This document shows positions 1-9,266 of a stretch of DNA of 27,816 nt, piece after piece (within the stretch, counting starts at the first letter, position 1; each line of letters opens with the position of its first letter). The DNA comes from Bacilli bacterium (GTDB taxonomy: Bacteria > Bacillota_I > Bacilli_A > RFN20 > CAG-826), in the NCBI GenBank assembly GCA_016296775.1, contig JAEDIE010000014.1, positions 1 through 27,816 on the forward strand, written 5' to 3'. Position numbers and translations under genes: made by a program. The notes beneath the pieces are model-generated. The model was not told the origin of the DNA, made no database searches, and worked only from the letters and a program-made list of their open reading frames with translations.

Positions 1-51
1 TAATTAAAAAACGATTATTTTTCACGGGGTATTTTTCAATTTTCCTAATAA

Positions 52-79
52 AAAAGGAGGTATTTTTTCAAATACCCCG
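52..79 (-). terminator. Rho-independent terminator after the tRNA genes
   Basis: Read on the minus strand, GGGGTATTT pairs with AAATACCTC around a GAAA loop (one G-U pair), and CTTTTTTATT follows. This is a good intrinsic terminator about 50 nt downstream of tRNA-Ala. A second copy of AAATACCCCG lies at 25-34 and could pair with the same upstream arm instead. Confidence 0.7.
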
Positions 80-125
80 GAAATATCCCGGAAAAAAACG
101 GAGAATCGAAATTTTTAAAAAAAAT

Positions 126-201
126 TGGTGGAGCTTACCGGGATCGAACCGGCGACCTCTTCCATGCCATGGAAGCGCTCTCCCAGCTGAGCTAAAGCCC
201 C
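126..201 (-). tRNA. tRNA-Ala (anticodon GGC)
   Basis: The minus strand folds into a full cloverleaf of 76 nt including an encoded CCA end. The acceptor arms GGGGCTT and AAGCTCC pair with a G3-U70 wobble, the classic alanine identity element. The anticodon stem is CTTCC/GGAAG and the loop ATGGCAT places GGC at positions 34-36, reading GCC and GCU. The T arm carries the usual GGTTCGATCC core. A strong promoter lies just upstream and a terminator downstream, so it can be expressed as its own unit. Confidence 0.97.
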
Positions 202-213
202 TCACGTTTTAAA

Positions 214-243
214 ATTATATCAAATAATATATTAATATATCAA
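214..243 (-). promoter_or_regulatory. Promoter of tRNA-Ala
   Basis: On the minus strand TTGATA is followed after 18 nt by a perfect TATAAT, ending 12 nt before the 5' end of tRNA-Ala. The predicted start is near 207. The rest of the 202-353 spacer is AT-rich, with no other signal I can support. Confidence 0.75.
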
Positions 244-353
244 GAATTTTTTATTAATAGAGAAAACTAAGTTTTTAATATCTATTTACTATCAAACACT
301 TTATTAACTAATTTATCAAAAACTATATTAAATCCTAACTATTTTAACAAAAT

Positions 354-429
354 TGGCTCCCTCAACGAGACTCGAACTCGTAACTAACCCTTAGGAGGGG
401 CTTGTTATATCCAATTTAACTATGAGGAA
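354..429 (-). tRNA. tRNA-Arg (anticodon CCT)
   Basis: The minus strand gives a 76-nt cloverleaf with encoded CCA and discriminator G. The acceptor arms are TTCCTCA and TGAGGGA (one G-U pair). The D stem is GTTA/TAAC. The anticodon stem AGCCC/GGGTT encloses loop CTCCTAA with anticodon CCT (reads AGG). The T stem is ACGAG/CTCGT around TTCGAGT. It starts 36 nt after the polC stop codon. No convincing -35/-10 pair is visible, so it may be processed from polC read-through; a TATAAT at 457-462 lacks a good -35. Confidence 0.96.
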
Positions 430-454
430 ATATTAATGCAAGTTGCATTAATAT
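430..454. repeat. Perfect 12-bp inverted repeat between polC and tRNA-Arg
   Basis: ATATTAATGCAA is followed after one base by its exact reverse complement TTGCATTAATAT. It directly abuts the 5' end of tRNA-Arg. It is too AT-rich and lacks a T-run for a standard terminator. It may mark a processing site, a weak polC terminator or a protein-binding palindrome. Confidence 0.6.
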
Positions 455-465
455 TAATTATATAT

Positions 466-3400
466 CTAAATAAAATCATCAAATAAAGAAATTTCTTCAT
501 CTTCTTTTAAATTCTTTAAAACACCTAATTTTTCTAAGTCTTTTATATTTGTTGAAGATAAGCTTGTTCTATTTACTAAATCTTCTTTAGATGTAAATTC
601 ACCTTCATTTCTAGCTTTTAAAACACTATCACCAGCTGCTAATCCTAAACCGGGAACAACTCTAAATGGAGGAATTAAAGCATTATGTTCATGATCTACA
701 ATAAAATCATGAGAATCAGATTTTGTAATATCAATATTTTCAAATATAAATCCTCTTTCAGCCATTTCTAAAGCAACAATAAGACAGTTTAGAATATCTC
801 CATCTTTCTTAGAGAATTTATCATTTACATTGTTAGCTATCTTTTTATGTTGAAGTTCACTTAATCTAGCATGAATTGCATCTATTCCTCCGATCATAGC
901 ATTGATATCAAAATCATCAGCTCTTAAAGAGAAATATGAAGCATAGAATTCAAGAGGATAGTAAACTTTAAAATATCCAACACGAAGAGCCATCATAACA
1001 TAAGCACAAGCATGACCTCTTGGGAAAAGATATTCAATCTTATTACATGCTCCAATATAGTATTCAGGAACGTTATGTTTTCTCATTAAATCCATTAATT
1101 CTGGAGTTAAATGTTTATCTTTCTTTCTAACAATTTCCATAATATTGAAAGCTTCAAGATCAGCTAATCCTTTAGAAATAAGATAAGTCATAATATCATC
1201 TCTACATCCAATAACCTCTTGTAATGTACAAACTCCATCATTAATTAAGTTTTGTTGGTTATTTCCATAAACATTAGTTCCATGAGTTAAACCAGAAATA
1301 ATAAGTAAATCATTAAAAGATTTTGGTTTAGTTTCTCTTAAAACTTGACGTGTAATTTCTGTTCCAAATTCTGGAAGACCAATTGCCCCATTATCTGGTT
1401 TCATATATTTATGAGCCATATTTAAAGCTTCATCACTTGAAAAGAGTGATAAAACTTTAGGATCATTAAATGGAATATCTTTAACATTTACATTTGTTAA
1501 TTCAGTTAAAAACTTAATAGCTTGAGGATCAACGTGTCCTAACATATCAAGTTTTAAAATTAAATCATGAATCTTATCAAAATCGAAGTGAGTTGTTTTC
1601 CAAGCAGCTTCATCATCTCCTGCAGGATATTGAACAGGACAAAAATCATAAACTTCATATTCTCTAGGAATAACAACAATTCCTCCAGGATGTTGTCCAG
1701 TCGTTCTTTTAACACCTACACATCCATAAGCAAGGGCACTAACCCAAGCATTGCTTGGATTTAAATCAAATAATTCAAAATATTTTTTAACGTATCCAAA
1801 AGCTGTTTTAAATTGAACAGTTGAAATGGTTCCAGCTCTATAAACCTTGTCTGCACCTAAAAGATCTTTAGTAAATAAATGAGCAGTTGATTGGAAATCT
1901 GTAGGGAAATTTAAATCAATATCTGGGACTTTATCAGCGTGAAATCCTAAGAATGTTTCAAAAGGAATATCTTGTCCATCACTTACCATATCCTCTCCAC
2001 AAATAGGACATTTCTTTAAAGGAAGATCAAAACCAGATTTGTATTTTCCATTATCATTAAAGAACTCAACATGCTTACATTTTGGACATCTATAATGAGG
2101 AGGAAGTGGATTAACTTCAGTAATTTTTGCCATTGTTGCAGCAAAAGAACTACCAACACTACCTCTAGAACCAACGATATATCCAGCATCATTTGTTAAT
2201 TTAACTAGCTTATAAGCAATATAATATGTAACAGCATAACCACTGTTAATAATACCATCAAGTTCTCTTTTTAATCTTGAAGCGATTAATTCAGGAAGAT
2301 TTTCTCCATACAATTCATGGGCTGTAGAATAACATAAATCCCTTAACATATTGTCACAATTATCAATTGTTGGAGTAAACAATTTATCTGGAACTGGATC
2401 AAATTCTTCACAACTATCAGCAATTTTATTTGTATTTGTAACTACAATTTCATAAGCAAAATCTTCACCCATCCATTTAAAAGATTCTAACATTTCATCT
2501 GTTGTTCTAAAATGTTGGTCAGGATTTTCATAATATAAAGATGGATTATCCTTATTGTAATGTCTTAATGGATGTAATGTATTTCCAACACCACTAGATT
2601 CAATATAAATATCTCTATACTTCTTTTGTTCTTTATTTAAATAATGAACATCACCTGTAGCACATATTAATTTATTCTTTTCTTTAGCAATATCAATATA
2701 ATCAATTATATTTTGTTTTAACATTTCCATTGATGGAACTTCATTAGAATTAACTAAATAGACTAAATTTTCAATAGGTTGTACTTCAATAAAATCATAA
2801 TAATCTATAGCTTTTTCAATAGATTCTTTATTTTTTCTTAACGCTGCATAAAATACTTCACCATTAGCACAACCACTACCAACAATTAAGTTTGTTCTTA
2901 ATTCATTTAATAACGAACGAGGACAGAATGGATGAGAACCCATGTGTTCAGTATGAGAAATAGATACAATTTTATATAAATCTTTTAATCCTTCTTTGTT
3001 TTTACATAATACTGTTGTATGAACACCACCTCTATTCCAATGCTTTAAATATTCATTTGGAATAGGAAGTTCTTTAATATCATTTAATGAGACTTCTTTA
3101 TGGAAAATATCATTTAATTTACTCTTTAAAACAACAAAAACATCCAAAAGAACTTCAGCATCGTAATAAGCTCTATGGGCTTTATCTTCATCATATTCAA
3201 CATCATATCTTCTACATAAAGCTCCTAAAGAGTGTCTCATATTTTCAGGATTTAAATATCTAGAAATTTGAAGAGTGTCAATTGCACTATTGGTTAATTT
3301 TCCTAAATTAGCATTAACCATTTCTTCATTTAAAAGATAGTAGTCGAATTCAATATTATGGGAAACAAGGATACAACCCTCAATGAACTTTAAAAATTTA

Positions 3401-4806
3401 GGTAAAACATCTTTAATTAATGGTTCGTTTTTTACATCTTCATCTGTAATATTTGTCTTCTTTTGGATTAAATCAGGAATATGCATTCCTGGATTAACTA
3501 ACATACTAAAACGATCTGCTTTCATACCATTAACGTATTTAATAGCACCAATTTCAGTAATCTTATCGTATCTAATATTAAGACCTGTAGATTCAAGGTC
3601 GAAAACAACTATTGGTCTTTTTTCAATAATGGAATCATCTGGATTAATTACTACTTTAAACTTATCTTCAATTAAATAAAGTTCACAACCATAAAGAATT
3701 TTGACTCCAGTTTTCTTTGAAGCAGATTGAGCATCAGGGAAAGATTGAACAACACCATGATCAGTAACAGCAATTGCTTTATGACCGAAATGTTTAGCTA
3801 ACTTAACATAGTCTTTCATTTCGTTAATTCCATCCATTTCAGACATATTTGTATGTAAATGGAGCTCAACTCTCTTCTCGCTTGCTAAATCATCTCTTAA
3901 TTTATCATCTGGCAATAAATAAATATTATGAGCTGCAATAGTAACAGAATTACTAAATTTATCTAAGTCAACTTTACCTACAACTCTAATATTTTTACCA
4001 AAACTAATTTGTTTACATATTTCTTCTTTTGGACTTCCTGCTTTACAAATATAGTTAACATAAATAGCACTATCATCATCTGCAACTAAAAATTTATTAA
4101 TTGAGAACCCTCTTTTAGAAAGCTTAGAAGTTACTTCAAAAACTTTTCCATTAATATCAACAGCACCACTATTAAGATCTATATTTTTAATAGCATAATT
4201 TTGATAATCACCTTTTTTATAAAGCTCTTTTTTTCTTCTTTCTTCAATCATTTGATTGTAGTTATCTTCAATTTCTTTAGCTAACTTATTTTCAATAGCT
4301 TCTTTATTTGAAGCGTATTCTTTATCAATAACTTCTTCTTCAACTTCTTCTTTTGTTTCTTCTTTTTTAACTTCAATAGTATTAATTTCAAATCTAAAAG
4401 GATATGAAAGAAAAGTTAATAAAGAATTCATACTTTCAAAAAACTTAGTTTTATTTTCTTCTACTTCAACTATTATTGTTTGTCCATCTACTTTATATTC
4501 AATATCAAACGGAGTAAAAAACTCATTAAAATAATTACTTTCTACAATTTCAATAACATCATTTATACTAATTTCTTCATCATAAACAAAACTTATATCA
4601 GCTTTATAAGTTTGAATTGAGTTAATTCCCTCTATAAATTGATCAAGTAATTTAGCTTTCCAAGCACTTACTTTTCTAAAACAATAAATATAAACGTTAC
4701 TATCAACTAAAGATTTTTGAATCGAAACAAAATCAAGATCAAAATCTTCAATATTTTCAATATGAATAGATTTTAAAAATCTAGTAATTCTATCTTCTTG
4801 AGCCAT
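466..4806 (-). CDS. polC: DNA polymerase III alpha subunit, Gram-positive PolC type
   Basis: This is the replicative DNA polymerase with built-in 3'-5' proofreading. At 1446 aa it matches the usual PolC length (about 1,440). In order: an N-terminal region and an acidic linker near residues 145-180; an OB-fold region (about 200-300); a PHP domain starting near 313 with HLHTNMSEMDG; an exonuclease inserted in the PHP domain with the D-x-E motif at D403/E405; a C4 zinc element (C907, C910, C933, C936); and the palm catalytic motif PDIDLNF at 961-967 (D962, D964). It starts only 2 nt after the rseP stop, with no Shine-Dalgarno sequence, so translation is probably coupled. In Bacillus proS sits between rseP and polC; it is absent here. 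It is the last protein gene of the pyrH-polC run. Confidence 0.98.
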   Translation of the reverse strand: MAQEDRITRFLKSIHIENIEDFDLDFVSIQKSLVDSNVYIYCFRKVSAWKAKLLDQFIEGINSIQTYKADISFVYDEEISINDVIEIVESNYFNEFFTPFDIEYKVDGQTIIVEVEENKTKFFESMNSLLTFLSYPFRFEINTIEVKKEETKEEVEEEVIDKEYASNKEAIENKLAKEIEDNYNQMIEERRKKELYKKGDYQNYAIKNIDLNSGAVDINGKVFEVTSKLSKRGFSINKFLVADDDSAIYVNYICKAGSPKEEICKQISFGKNIRVVGKVDLDKFSNSVTIAAHNIYLLPDDKLRDDLASEKRVELHLHTNMSEMDGINEMKDYVKLAKHFGHKAIAVTDHGVVQSFPDAQSASKKTGVKILYGCELYLIEDKFKVVINPDDSIIEKRPIVVFDLESTGLNIRYDKITEIGAIKYVNGMKADRFSMLVNPGMHIPDLIQKKTNITDEDVKNEPLIKDVLPKFLKFIEGCILVSHNIEFDYYLLNEEMVNANLGKLTNSAIDTLQISRYLNPENMRHSLGALCRRYDVEYDEDKAHRAYYDAEVLLDVFVVLKSKLNDIFHKEVSLNDIKELPIPNEYLKHWNRGGVHTTVLCKNKEGLKDLYKIVSISHTEHMGSHPFCPRSLLNELRTNLIVGSGCANGEVFYAALRKNKESIEKAIDYYDFIEVQPIENLVYLVNSNEVPSMEMLKQNIIDYIDIAKEKNKLICATGDVHYLNKEQKKYRDIYIESSGVGNTLHPLRHYNKDNPSLYYENPDQHFRTTDEMLESFKWMGEDFAYEIVVTNTNKIADSCEEFDPVPDKLFTPTIDNCDNMLRDLCYSTAHELYGENLPELIASRLKRELDGIINSGYAVTYYIAYKLVKLTNDAGYIVGSRGSVGSSFAATMAKITEVNPLPPHYRCPKCKHVEFFNDNGKYKSGFDLPLKKCPICGEDMVSDGQDIPFETFLGFHADKVPDIDLNFPTDFQSTAHLFTKDLLGADKVYRAGTISTVQFKTAFGYVKKYFELFDLNPSNAWVSALAYGCVGVKRTTGQHPGGIVVIPREYEVYDFCPVQYPAGDDEAAWKTTHFDFDKIHDLILKLDMLGHVDPQAIKFLTELTNVNVKDIPFNDPKVLSLFSSDEALNMAHKYMKPDNGAIGLPEFGTEITRQVLRETKPKSFNDLLIISGLTHGTNVYGNNQQNLINDGVCTLQEVIGCRDDIMTYLISKGLADLEAFNIMEIVRKKDKHLTPELMDLMRKHNVPEYYIGACNKIEYLFPRGHACAYVMMALRVGYFKVYYPLEFYASYFSLRADDFDINAMIGGIDAIHARLSELQHKKIANNVNDKFSKKDGDILNCLIVALEMAERGFIFENIDITKSDSHDFIVDHEHNALIPPFRVVPGLGLAAGDSVLKARNEGEFTSKEDLVNRTSLSSTNIKDLEKLGVLKNLKEDEEISLFDDFI

Positions 4807-4808
4807 AA

Positions 4809-6449
4809 TTAAAACATTTTAATAATATCTAAAACAAAGATAACAAGAGCAAGAGCAAATAACAAGCCAAGACCTACATAGGAAACAATTCCTTTAACTT
4901 TTGCAGGTATTTTCCATTCTTTATATTCAACACTTGCTACTTCACCAACACTAATAGTAGCTTCTTCTTTTGTAACATTTACTTCATCACCTTCATTAGT
5001 AGAAATAACATTTGCATCAACTTTAACAGATTGTTTTTGTTTTCTCTTAAATTTGGCTTTTTTAATTCCATTTACACTTCCTTCAATAATTTCAACAAGG
5101 ATTTGCCATCCATCAAGACCTGGGAAAGGAAGAAGATTAAATAAAGCTAAGTTAACACTAATCATTGCCCAATTATATAAATAAATATAGAAAGGATTTG
5201 AAATAAGTTGTGTAGTTGTAGCATTTAAAATAGCAACTGGTCCTCCAACGTTTTCCCATCCCTTACCAATAAATAAGTTTCCTAAAGCTTTAGAAATTAA
5301 AGATGTAGATTCAACCCAAAGTCTACCTGCTTCACCAAAAGATTTTTCTTTTAACCAAAACTTATATTGATAAAATTTAAGATTAAATGTGGTGAATTTT
5401 CCATCTTTAAAATATGGAACTAAAGTAGCATTTAATACTTTATTTGTTTCATTATTAACAAAAGTAATTAATTTATCTCCACTAATTTTTCCATTGTATA
5501 TATCTTCAAAAGGAAGTCGCATTGTATTTGAATTATCATCAATAACTGGAACATAAAGGTTATCTAAATTACCTGTATATTCAATAAATTCATTTTGATC
5601 TTTACTTTCATAATAAAATTCTACATCACTAATTTTTGCATCACTTGCCTTAACAGATTGATAAAAATTTAAATATGAAGAATAATCAATATTATTAATT
5701 CCAAAGTTAGAAGTATTAAGTGAAAGAACATATTCAATTTGTTCTCCTTCATGATCTAAAACAAATGGTTTTAACTCAAAATTACCTTGGTTAGAAGCAT
5801 CATTTGTTTGAACAAGTGCAGTAAATGTAATTGTTTTATCATTATATTTGTATCTAATTGTTCTTAATTGAAGAACATAAAAATCATCTAAATTATTTTG
5901 TAATCTATTATCAACATCTAAAATACTTAAGTCTTCAACTGGATTATTTAATTCATCATAAACTAATAATTTTGATTGATCTGCTTCATAAGGTGTAGTA
6001 TCAAAATCAACAACGTTGGTAAATGTTTGATAATGAGGGAAACATGAACAAGCAATAAAGAAAATTACATAAGCAAGAACAAAATTCATGACAATTCCTG
6101 CTCCAAAAATAATGAATCTTTTCCATCTTGATATTCCAGCAATACTTCTAGATTTAGGAATTTGAACACCATCAGGAAGCTCATCCCCTTCTTCTCCATA
6201 CATCGAAACATATCCTCCAAGTGGAACAATACCAATCGAAAACTTTGTTTCACCTTTCTTCCTTTTGATCTTTACAATTTTTGGACCAAATCCAATTGAA
6301 AAATCGGAACAATAAACTTTAAAAGATTTTGCAGCAATAAAATGACCAAGTTCATGAATAGTTACTAAAATTCCTAAACCGACAAAAAAGAGTAGAATAC
6401 CTAACCAAGTATTTCCATCTGCCCAATTTAACAAAACATTAATTCTCAT
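4809..6449 (-). CDS. rseP: Site-2 intramembrane metalloprotease, RseP/RasP type
   Basis: This membrane zinc protease of family M50 cuts transmembrane segments, for example of anti-sigma factors or spent signal peptides. The first membrane segment carries the zinc site HELGH at residues 32-36. A second membrane segment spans about 111-135, and the third zinc ligand motif NLLPFPGLDG lies at 438-447 (D446). A final membrane segment covers about 523-541. Two things are odd. The outside loop between about 137 and 375 is roughly 240 aa and shows no PDZ motif I can recognise. A charged cytosolic insert occupies about 462-515. The total of 546 aa exceeds the usual 420-450. The start overlaps the end of dxr by 11 bp, so the two are translationally coupled. 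Confidence 0.93.
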   Translation of the reverse strand: MRINVLLNWADGNTWLGILLFFVGLGILVTIHELGHFIAAKSFKVYCSDFSIGFGPKIVKIKRKKGETKFSIGIVPLGGYVSMYGEEGDELPDGVQIPKSRSIAGISRWKRFIIFGAGIVMNFVLAYVIFFIACSCFPHYQTFTNVVDFDTTPYEADQSKLLVYDELNNPVEDLSILDVDNRLQNNLDDFYVLQLRTIRYKYNDKTITFTALVQTNDASNQGNFELKPFVLDHEGEQIEYVLSLNTSNFGINNIDYSSYLNFYQSVKASDAKISDVEFYYESKDQNEFIEYTGNLDNLYVPVIDDNSNTMRLPFEDIYNGKISGDKLITFVNNETNKVLNATLVPYFKDGKFTTFNLKFYQYKFWLKEKSFGEAGRLWVESTSLISKALGNLFIGKGWENVGGPVAILNATTTQLISNPFYIYLYNWAMISVNLALFNLLPFPGLDGWQILVEIIEGSVNGIKKAKFKRKQKQSVKVDANVISTNEGDEVNVTKEEATISVGEVASVEYKEWKIPAKVKGIVSYVGLGLLFALALVIFVLDIIKMF

Positions 6450-7590
6450 TCACTTTACCTTCAATTAAATACTTAACTGCCTTTCTTGCTGCCATATCAT
6501 TTTTCTTTAAATCATTAAGATTTAAACATTTTCTATAAACGGATGTATTCATAATTTTAACAATTATTTTGCTTATATCAATAAATATAATTTCATTATT
6601 TAAGAAATAATGAACGAGCTCTTCATCTATAGCATTTAGTATTGCTCCATAATTACCACCATTATCGATAATTTTATTACTTAAAGCTAAAATTTCGTTA
6701 TACCTATCTTTAATTATAATTAGAGAATTATCTATTGTAGCAACAGTATCAATATCGCTTAAATCAACTTCATTATTAAAAGCTTTATCAAGAGCATATC
6801 TAATAGGATTTTCCATTGTTGGTTTATATTTACATTGTTTAATTCTTCCATCTTTAAAAATAACAAATCCATGGATTAAAGACTTTCGATCAACAAGAAC
6901 ATTGAAGTTATGTGTGTATTCTTTAAATAAATAATGACATTCTATAAGTTCAAAACACTTATTGACCATTGTCGAAGAATCAATCGTAATTCTTTTTCCC
7001 ATTTTCCATGTAGGATGATTTAAAGCTTTAGAAACATCAACATGAAAAAGTTCTTCATCTTTATAATCAAAGAAAGGACCTCCACTTGCTGTTATATAAA
7101 TTGCTTCAATATTATCTTTTCTTTCGTTTTCTAAACACTTTTTAATAGCTACATGTTCACTATCTATAGGAATTAATCTTCCCTTATTTTGAAGAATTTT
7201 TTGAATTAATTCTCCTCCAACTACTAAAGATTCTTTATTGGCTAAAAGTAATGTCTTATCATTTTCTAAACATTTTAAGGAAGGCTCTAAACCTCTAAAT
7301 CCACTTAAAGCATTAATTAAGCAATCGTATTCAAAATTTAAAAGTTCTAAATATGATTCTTCTCCAAAGAAAAATTTAATATTAGGATATAAAGTTTTAT
7401 ATAAATAATAATCTTTTTCATGTTTAAAAGAGATAGCTAAAGGATGATATTTATTAATTAATTCATCAACATTTTTAGCATTATCTCCAATCGAAAACCC
7501 TATGATTTCCCACTTATTTTCTAAAGTTTCAAAAACTTTTAATGTGGTTTGACCAATCGAACCATTTATTCCTAATAATATAAATTTCAT
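6439..7590 (-). CDS. dxr: 1-deoxy-D-xylulose 5-phosphate reductoisomerase
   Basis: This enzyme makes 2-C-methyl-D-erythritol 4-phosphate with NADPH, the committed step of the MEP isoprenoid pathway. The N-terminus has the NADPH loop GINGSIGQT (residues 7-15). Later motifs are the metal-binding DSEH, the SGGPF segment, NHPTWKMG, and the IDSSTMVNK...E segment that holds substrate and metal ligands. IHG keeps the conserved active-site histidine, although the preceding HPQS-like segment reads DRKS. Its length of 383 aa is normal. Start and cdsA stop overlap as TAATG, and its end overlaps rseP. The dxr-rseP-polC order is conserved in Bacillus. It implies that isoprenoids here come from the MEP route, not mevalonate. 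Confidence 0.96.
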   Translation of the reverse strand: MKFILLGINGSIGQTTLKVFETLENKWEIIGFSIGDNAKNVDELINKYHPLAISFKHEKDYYLYKTLYPNIKFFFGEESYLELLNFEYDCLINALSGFRGLEPSLKCLENDKTLLLANKESLVVGGELIQKILQNKGRLIPIDSEHVAIKKCLENERKDNIEAIYITASGGPFFDYKDEELFHVDVSKALNHPTWKMGKRITIDSSTMVNKCFELIECHYLFKEYTHNFNVLVDRKSLIHGFVIFKDGRIKQCKYKPTMENPIRYALDKAFNNEVDLSDIDTVATIDNSLIIIKDRYNEILALSNKIIDNGGNYGAILNAIDEELVHYFLNNEIIFIDISKIIVKIMNTSVYRKCLNLNDLKKNDMAARKAVKYLIEGKVNEN

Positions 7591-8720
7591 TATTTATTTA
7601 TTGTAGAAATGAATTTTAATACTTCATTAAATAAAGGAATAATTAAACCAAGAAGAATAGATGTGACTAAAACACTATCAACTCTATCAAGAATTCCTCC
7701 ATGACTCTTTAAAATTCTTCCAAAATCCTTTACTTGATAACCTCTTTTTACACAACTAAATAAGAGATCTCCAAAAGTAGAAACAAATGGCATTAATATA
7801 CTAATGATTAATATAAAATACCAATGTTCTTTATCTAATAATCCATATACTAATGGATGTCCAGTAAACACTAATGAGAATGCAAAAGTTAAAGTAATTG
7901 CAATGCTAAATATAACTCCACCGACAAATCCTTCGACCGTTTTCTTTGGGCTAATACGTGGACATAATTTATGTTTTCCAAATAACATTCCTGTTAAATA
8001 TGCTCCAGCATCAGTTACTAATGTTCCTAAGCACATGTAAATAAATAACAAGGCTGATTCTCCATATTTAAACCATGGATCATTAAATAATAACTTCAAA
8101 GAATCAAGTTGTTCTTGAGTAATTTCCATTACTTTTCCATTACTTAATAAAACTTCATTATAAGTTATAACCTCATCAAGAACATATGTTGGATATAATC
8201 TTAAATACAATAATGTTTGAAATCCTAATGAAACAATAAATAACATTCCAATAAAGTAGAATGCATCATGAATAGTAAAACTCTTATCAATCAAAACCAT
8301 TAAAAAGAAAAACACCATACAAATAACAAAAGCAGAAAGCGAAATTGTGGGTGAGCTAAATCCAGTATAAATATCATAGTAGAACATCGTATCACTTAAT
8401 GCTGGATTTAATTCGTGTTCTAAATAACTATCAATTAATCTTCTAGAAAAAGTCCAAAATACCATCATTATCATCATAAAAAACGCAAAAACAAAGATGA
8501 TATTGTTAAATTTCTTTTCTAATGATTGAGGAGCTTTACATATCTCGTAAGCTGAAATTAACGAACAAACTAAAGCTAAAGCCATGAAGACATAATCGCC
8601 TAAAATAACGCATGGCAAAACAATAATAATTAGGATTGCACTAACTATTAATCTACTTGCTAAAGAGTGTTTAGCTTCTTTACTAACATCGTTAATTTTA
8701 ATTTTGTTATTGTTATGCAT
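7590..8720 (-). CDS. cdsA: Phosphatidate cytidylyltransferase
   Basis: This membrane enzyme converts phosphatidic acid and CTP to CDP-diacylglycerol, the branch point to phosphatidylglycerol and cardiolipin. The C-terminal family signature is intact at about residues 322-348, with KDFGR, the HGG motif and the metal-binding DRVD. At least seven hydrophobic segments are visible. The protein is 376 aa, against about 270 for many homologues; the extra length is a hydrophilic N-terminus and loops near 115-130 and 180-215. It starts 2 nt after frr with no Shine-Dalgarno sequence, consistent with coupling. In Bacillus uppS lies between frr and cdsA; it is missing here. Confidence 0.95.
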   Translation of the reverse strand: MHNNNKIKINDVSKEAKHSLASRLIVSAILIIIVLPCVILGDYVFMALALVCSLISAYEICKAPQSLEKKFNNIIFVFAFFMMIMMVFWTFSRRLIDSYLEHELNPALSDTMFYYDIYTGFSSPTISLSAFVICMVFFFLMVLIDKSFTIHDAFYFIGMLFIVSLGFQTLLYLRLYPTYVLDEVITYNEVLLSNGKVMEITQEQLDSLKLLFNDPWFKYGESALLFIYMCLGTLVTDAGAYLTGMLFGKHKLCPRISPKKTVEGFVGGVIFSIAITLTFAFSLVFTGHPLVYGLLDKEHWYFILIISILMPFVSTFGDLLFSCVKRGYQVKDFGRILKSHGGILDRVDSVLVTSILLGLIIPLFNEVLKFISTINK

Positions 8721-8722
8721 AA

Positions 8723-9265
8723 CTAAATAGCCATGATATCAGATTCTTTAACTTTTAATAATTCATCAACTTTCTTAGTATATTTATCTGTAATTTTTTG
8801 AATTTCTTGTTCTTCTTGTTTTCTTGTATCTTCAGTATAAGTTGCATCTTTTTTAACTGCTTCAATAGCATCTCTTCTAATATTTCTAATAGCAACTTTG
8901 GCTTCTTCTGAATAACCTTTAGCCTTTTTAACTAATTCTTTTCTTCTATCTTCAGTTAAAGCAGGAATTACAAGTCTAATTTGTTTTCCATCAACAACTG
9001 GATTAATTCCAATATCACTTGCATTAATAGCAGCAACAATTGTCTTAATATCGCTTTGATCGTAAGGTACAATCAATAATTGTCTTGGTTCAGGTACTTT
9101 AATAGCTGCGATTGAAGTGATGTTCATTTTATCACCATAGTAATCGCATTCAATGTTTTCTAAAAGAGCAGCATTTGCTCTTCCAGTTCTTAAAACTGCA
9201 ATAGCATCTTGAAAATTAGAAATTGCTTTTGCCATTCTTTCTTCTGCATTTGATAAAATATCCAT
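8723..9265 (-). CDS. frr: Ribosome recycling factor
   Basis: RRF splits post-termination ribosomes together with EF-G. The 180-aa protein has the family's helical outline and conserved stretches such as the RTGRAN segment near residues 27-32, the VPEPRQL segment and VIPALTEDRRKEL. The ATG is preceded by a clear AAGGAGA Shine-Dalgarno sequence formed by the last codons of pyrH, one base away. The pyrH-frr pair is conserved across bacteria, and here the genes are clearly co-transcribed. Confidence 0.97.
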   Translation of the reverse strand: MDILSNAEERMAKAISNFQDAIAVLRTGRANAALLENIECDYYGDKMNITSIAAIKVPEPRQLLIVPYDQSDIKTIVAAINASDIGINPVVDGKQIRLVIPALTEDRRKELVKKAKGYSEEAKVAIRNIRRDAIEAVKKDATYTEDTRKQEEQEIQKITDKYTKKVDELLKVKESDIMAI

Positions 9266-9266
9266 A

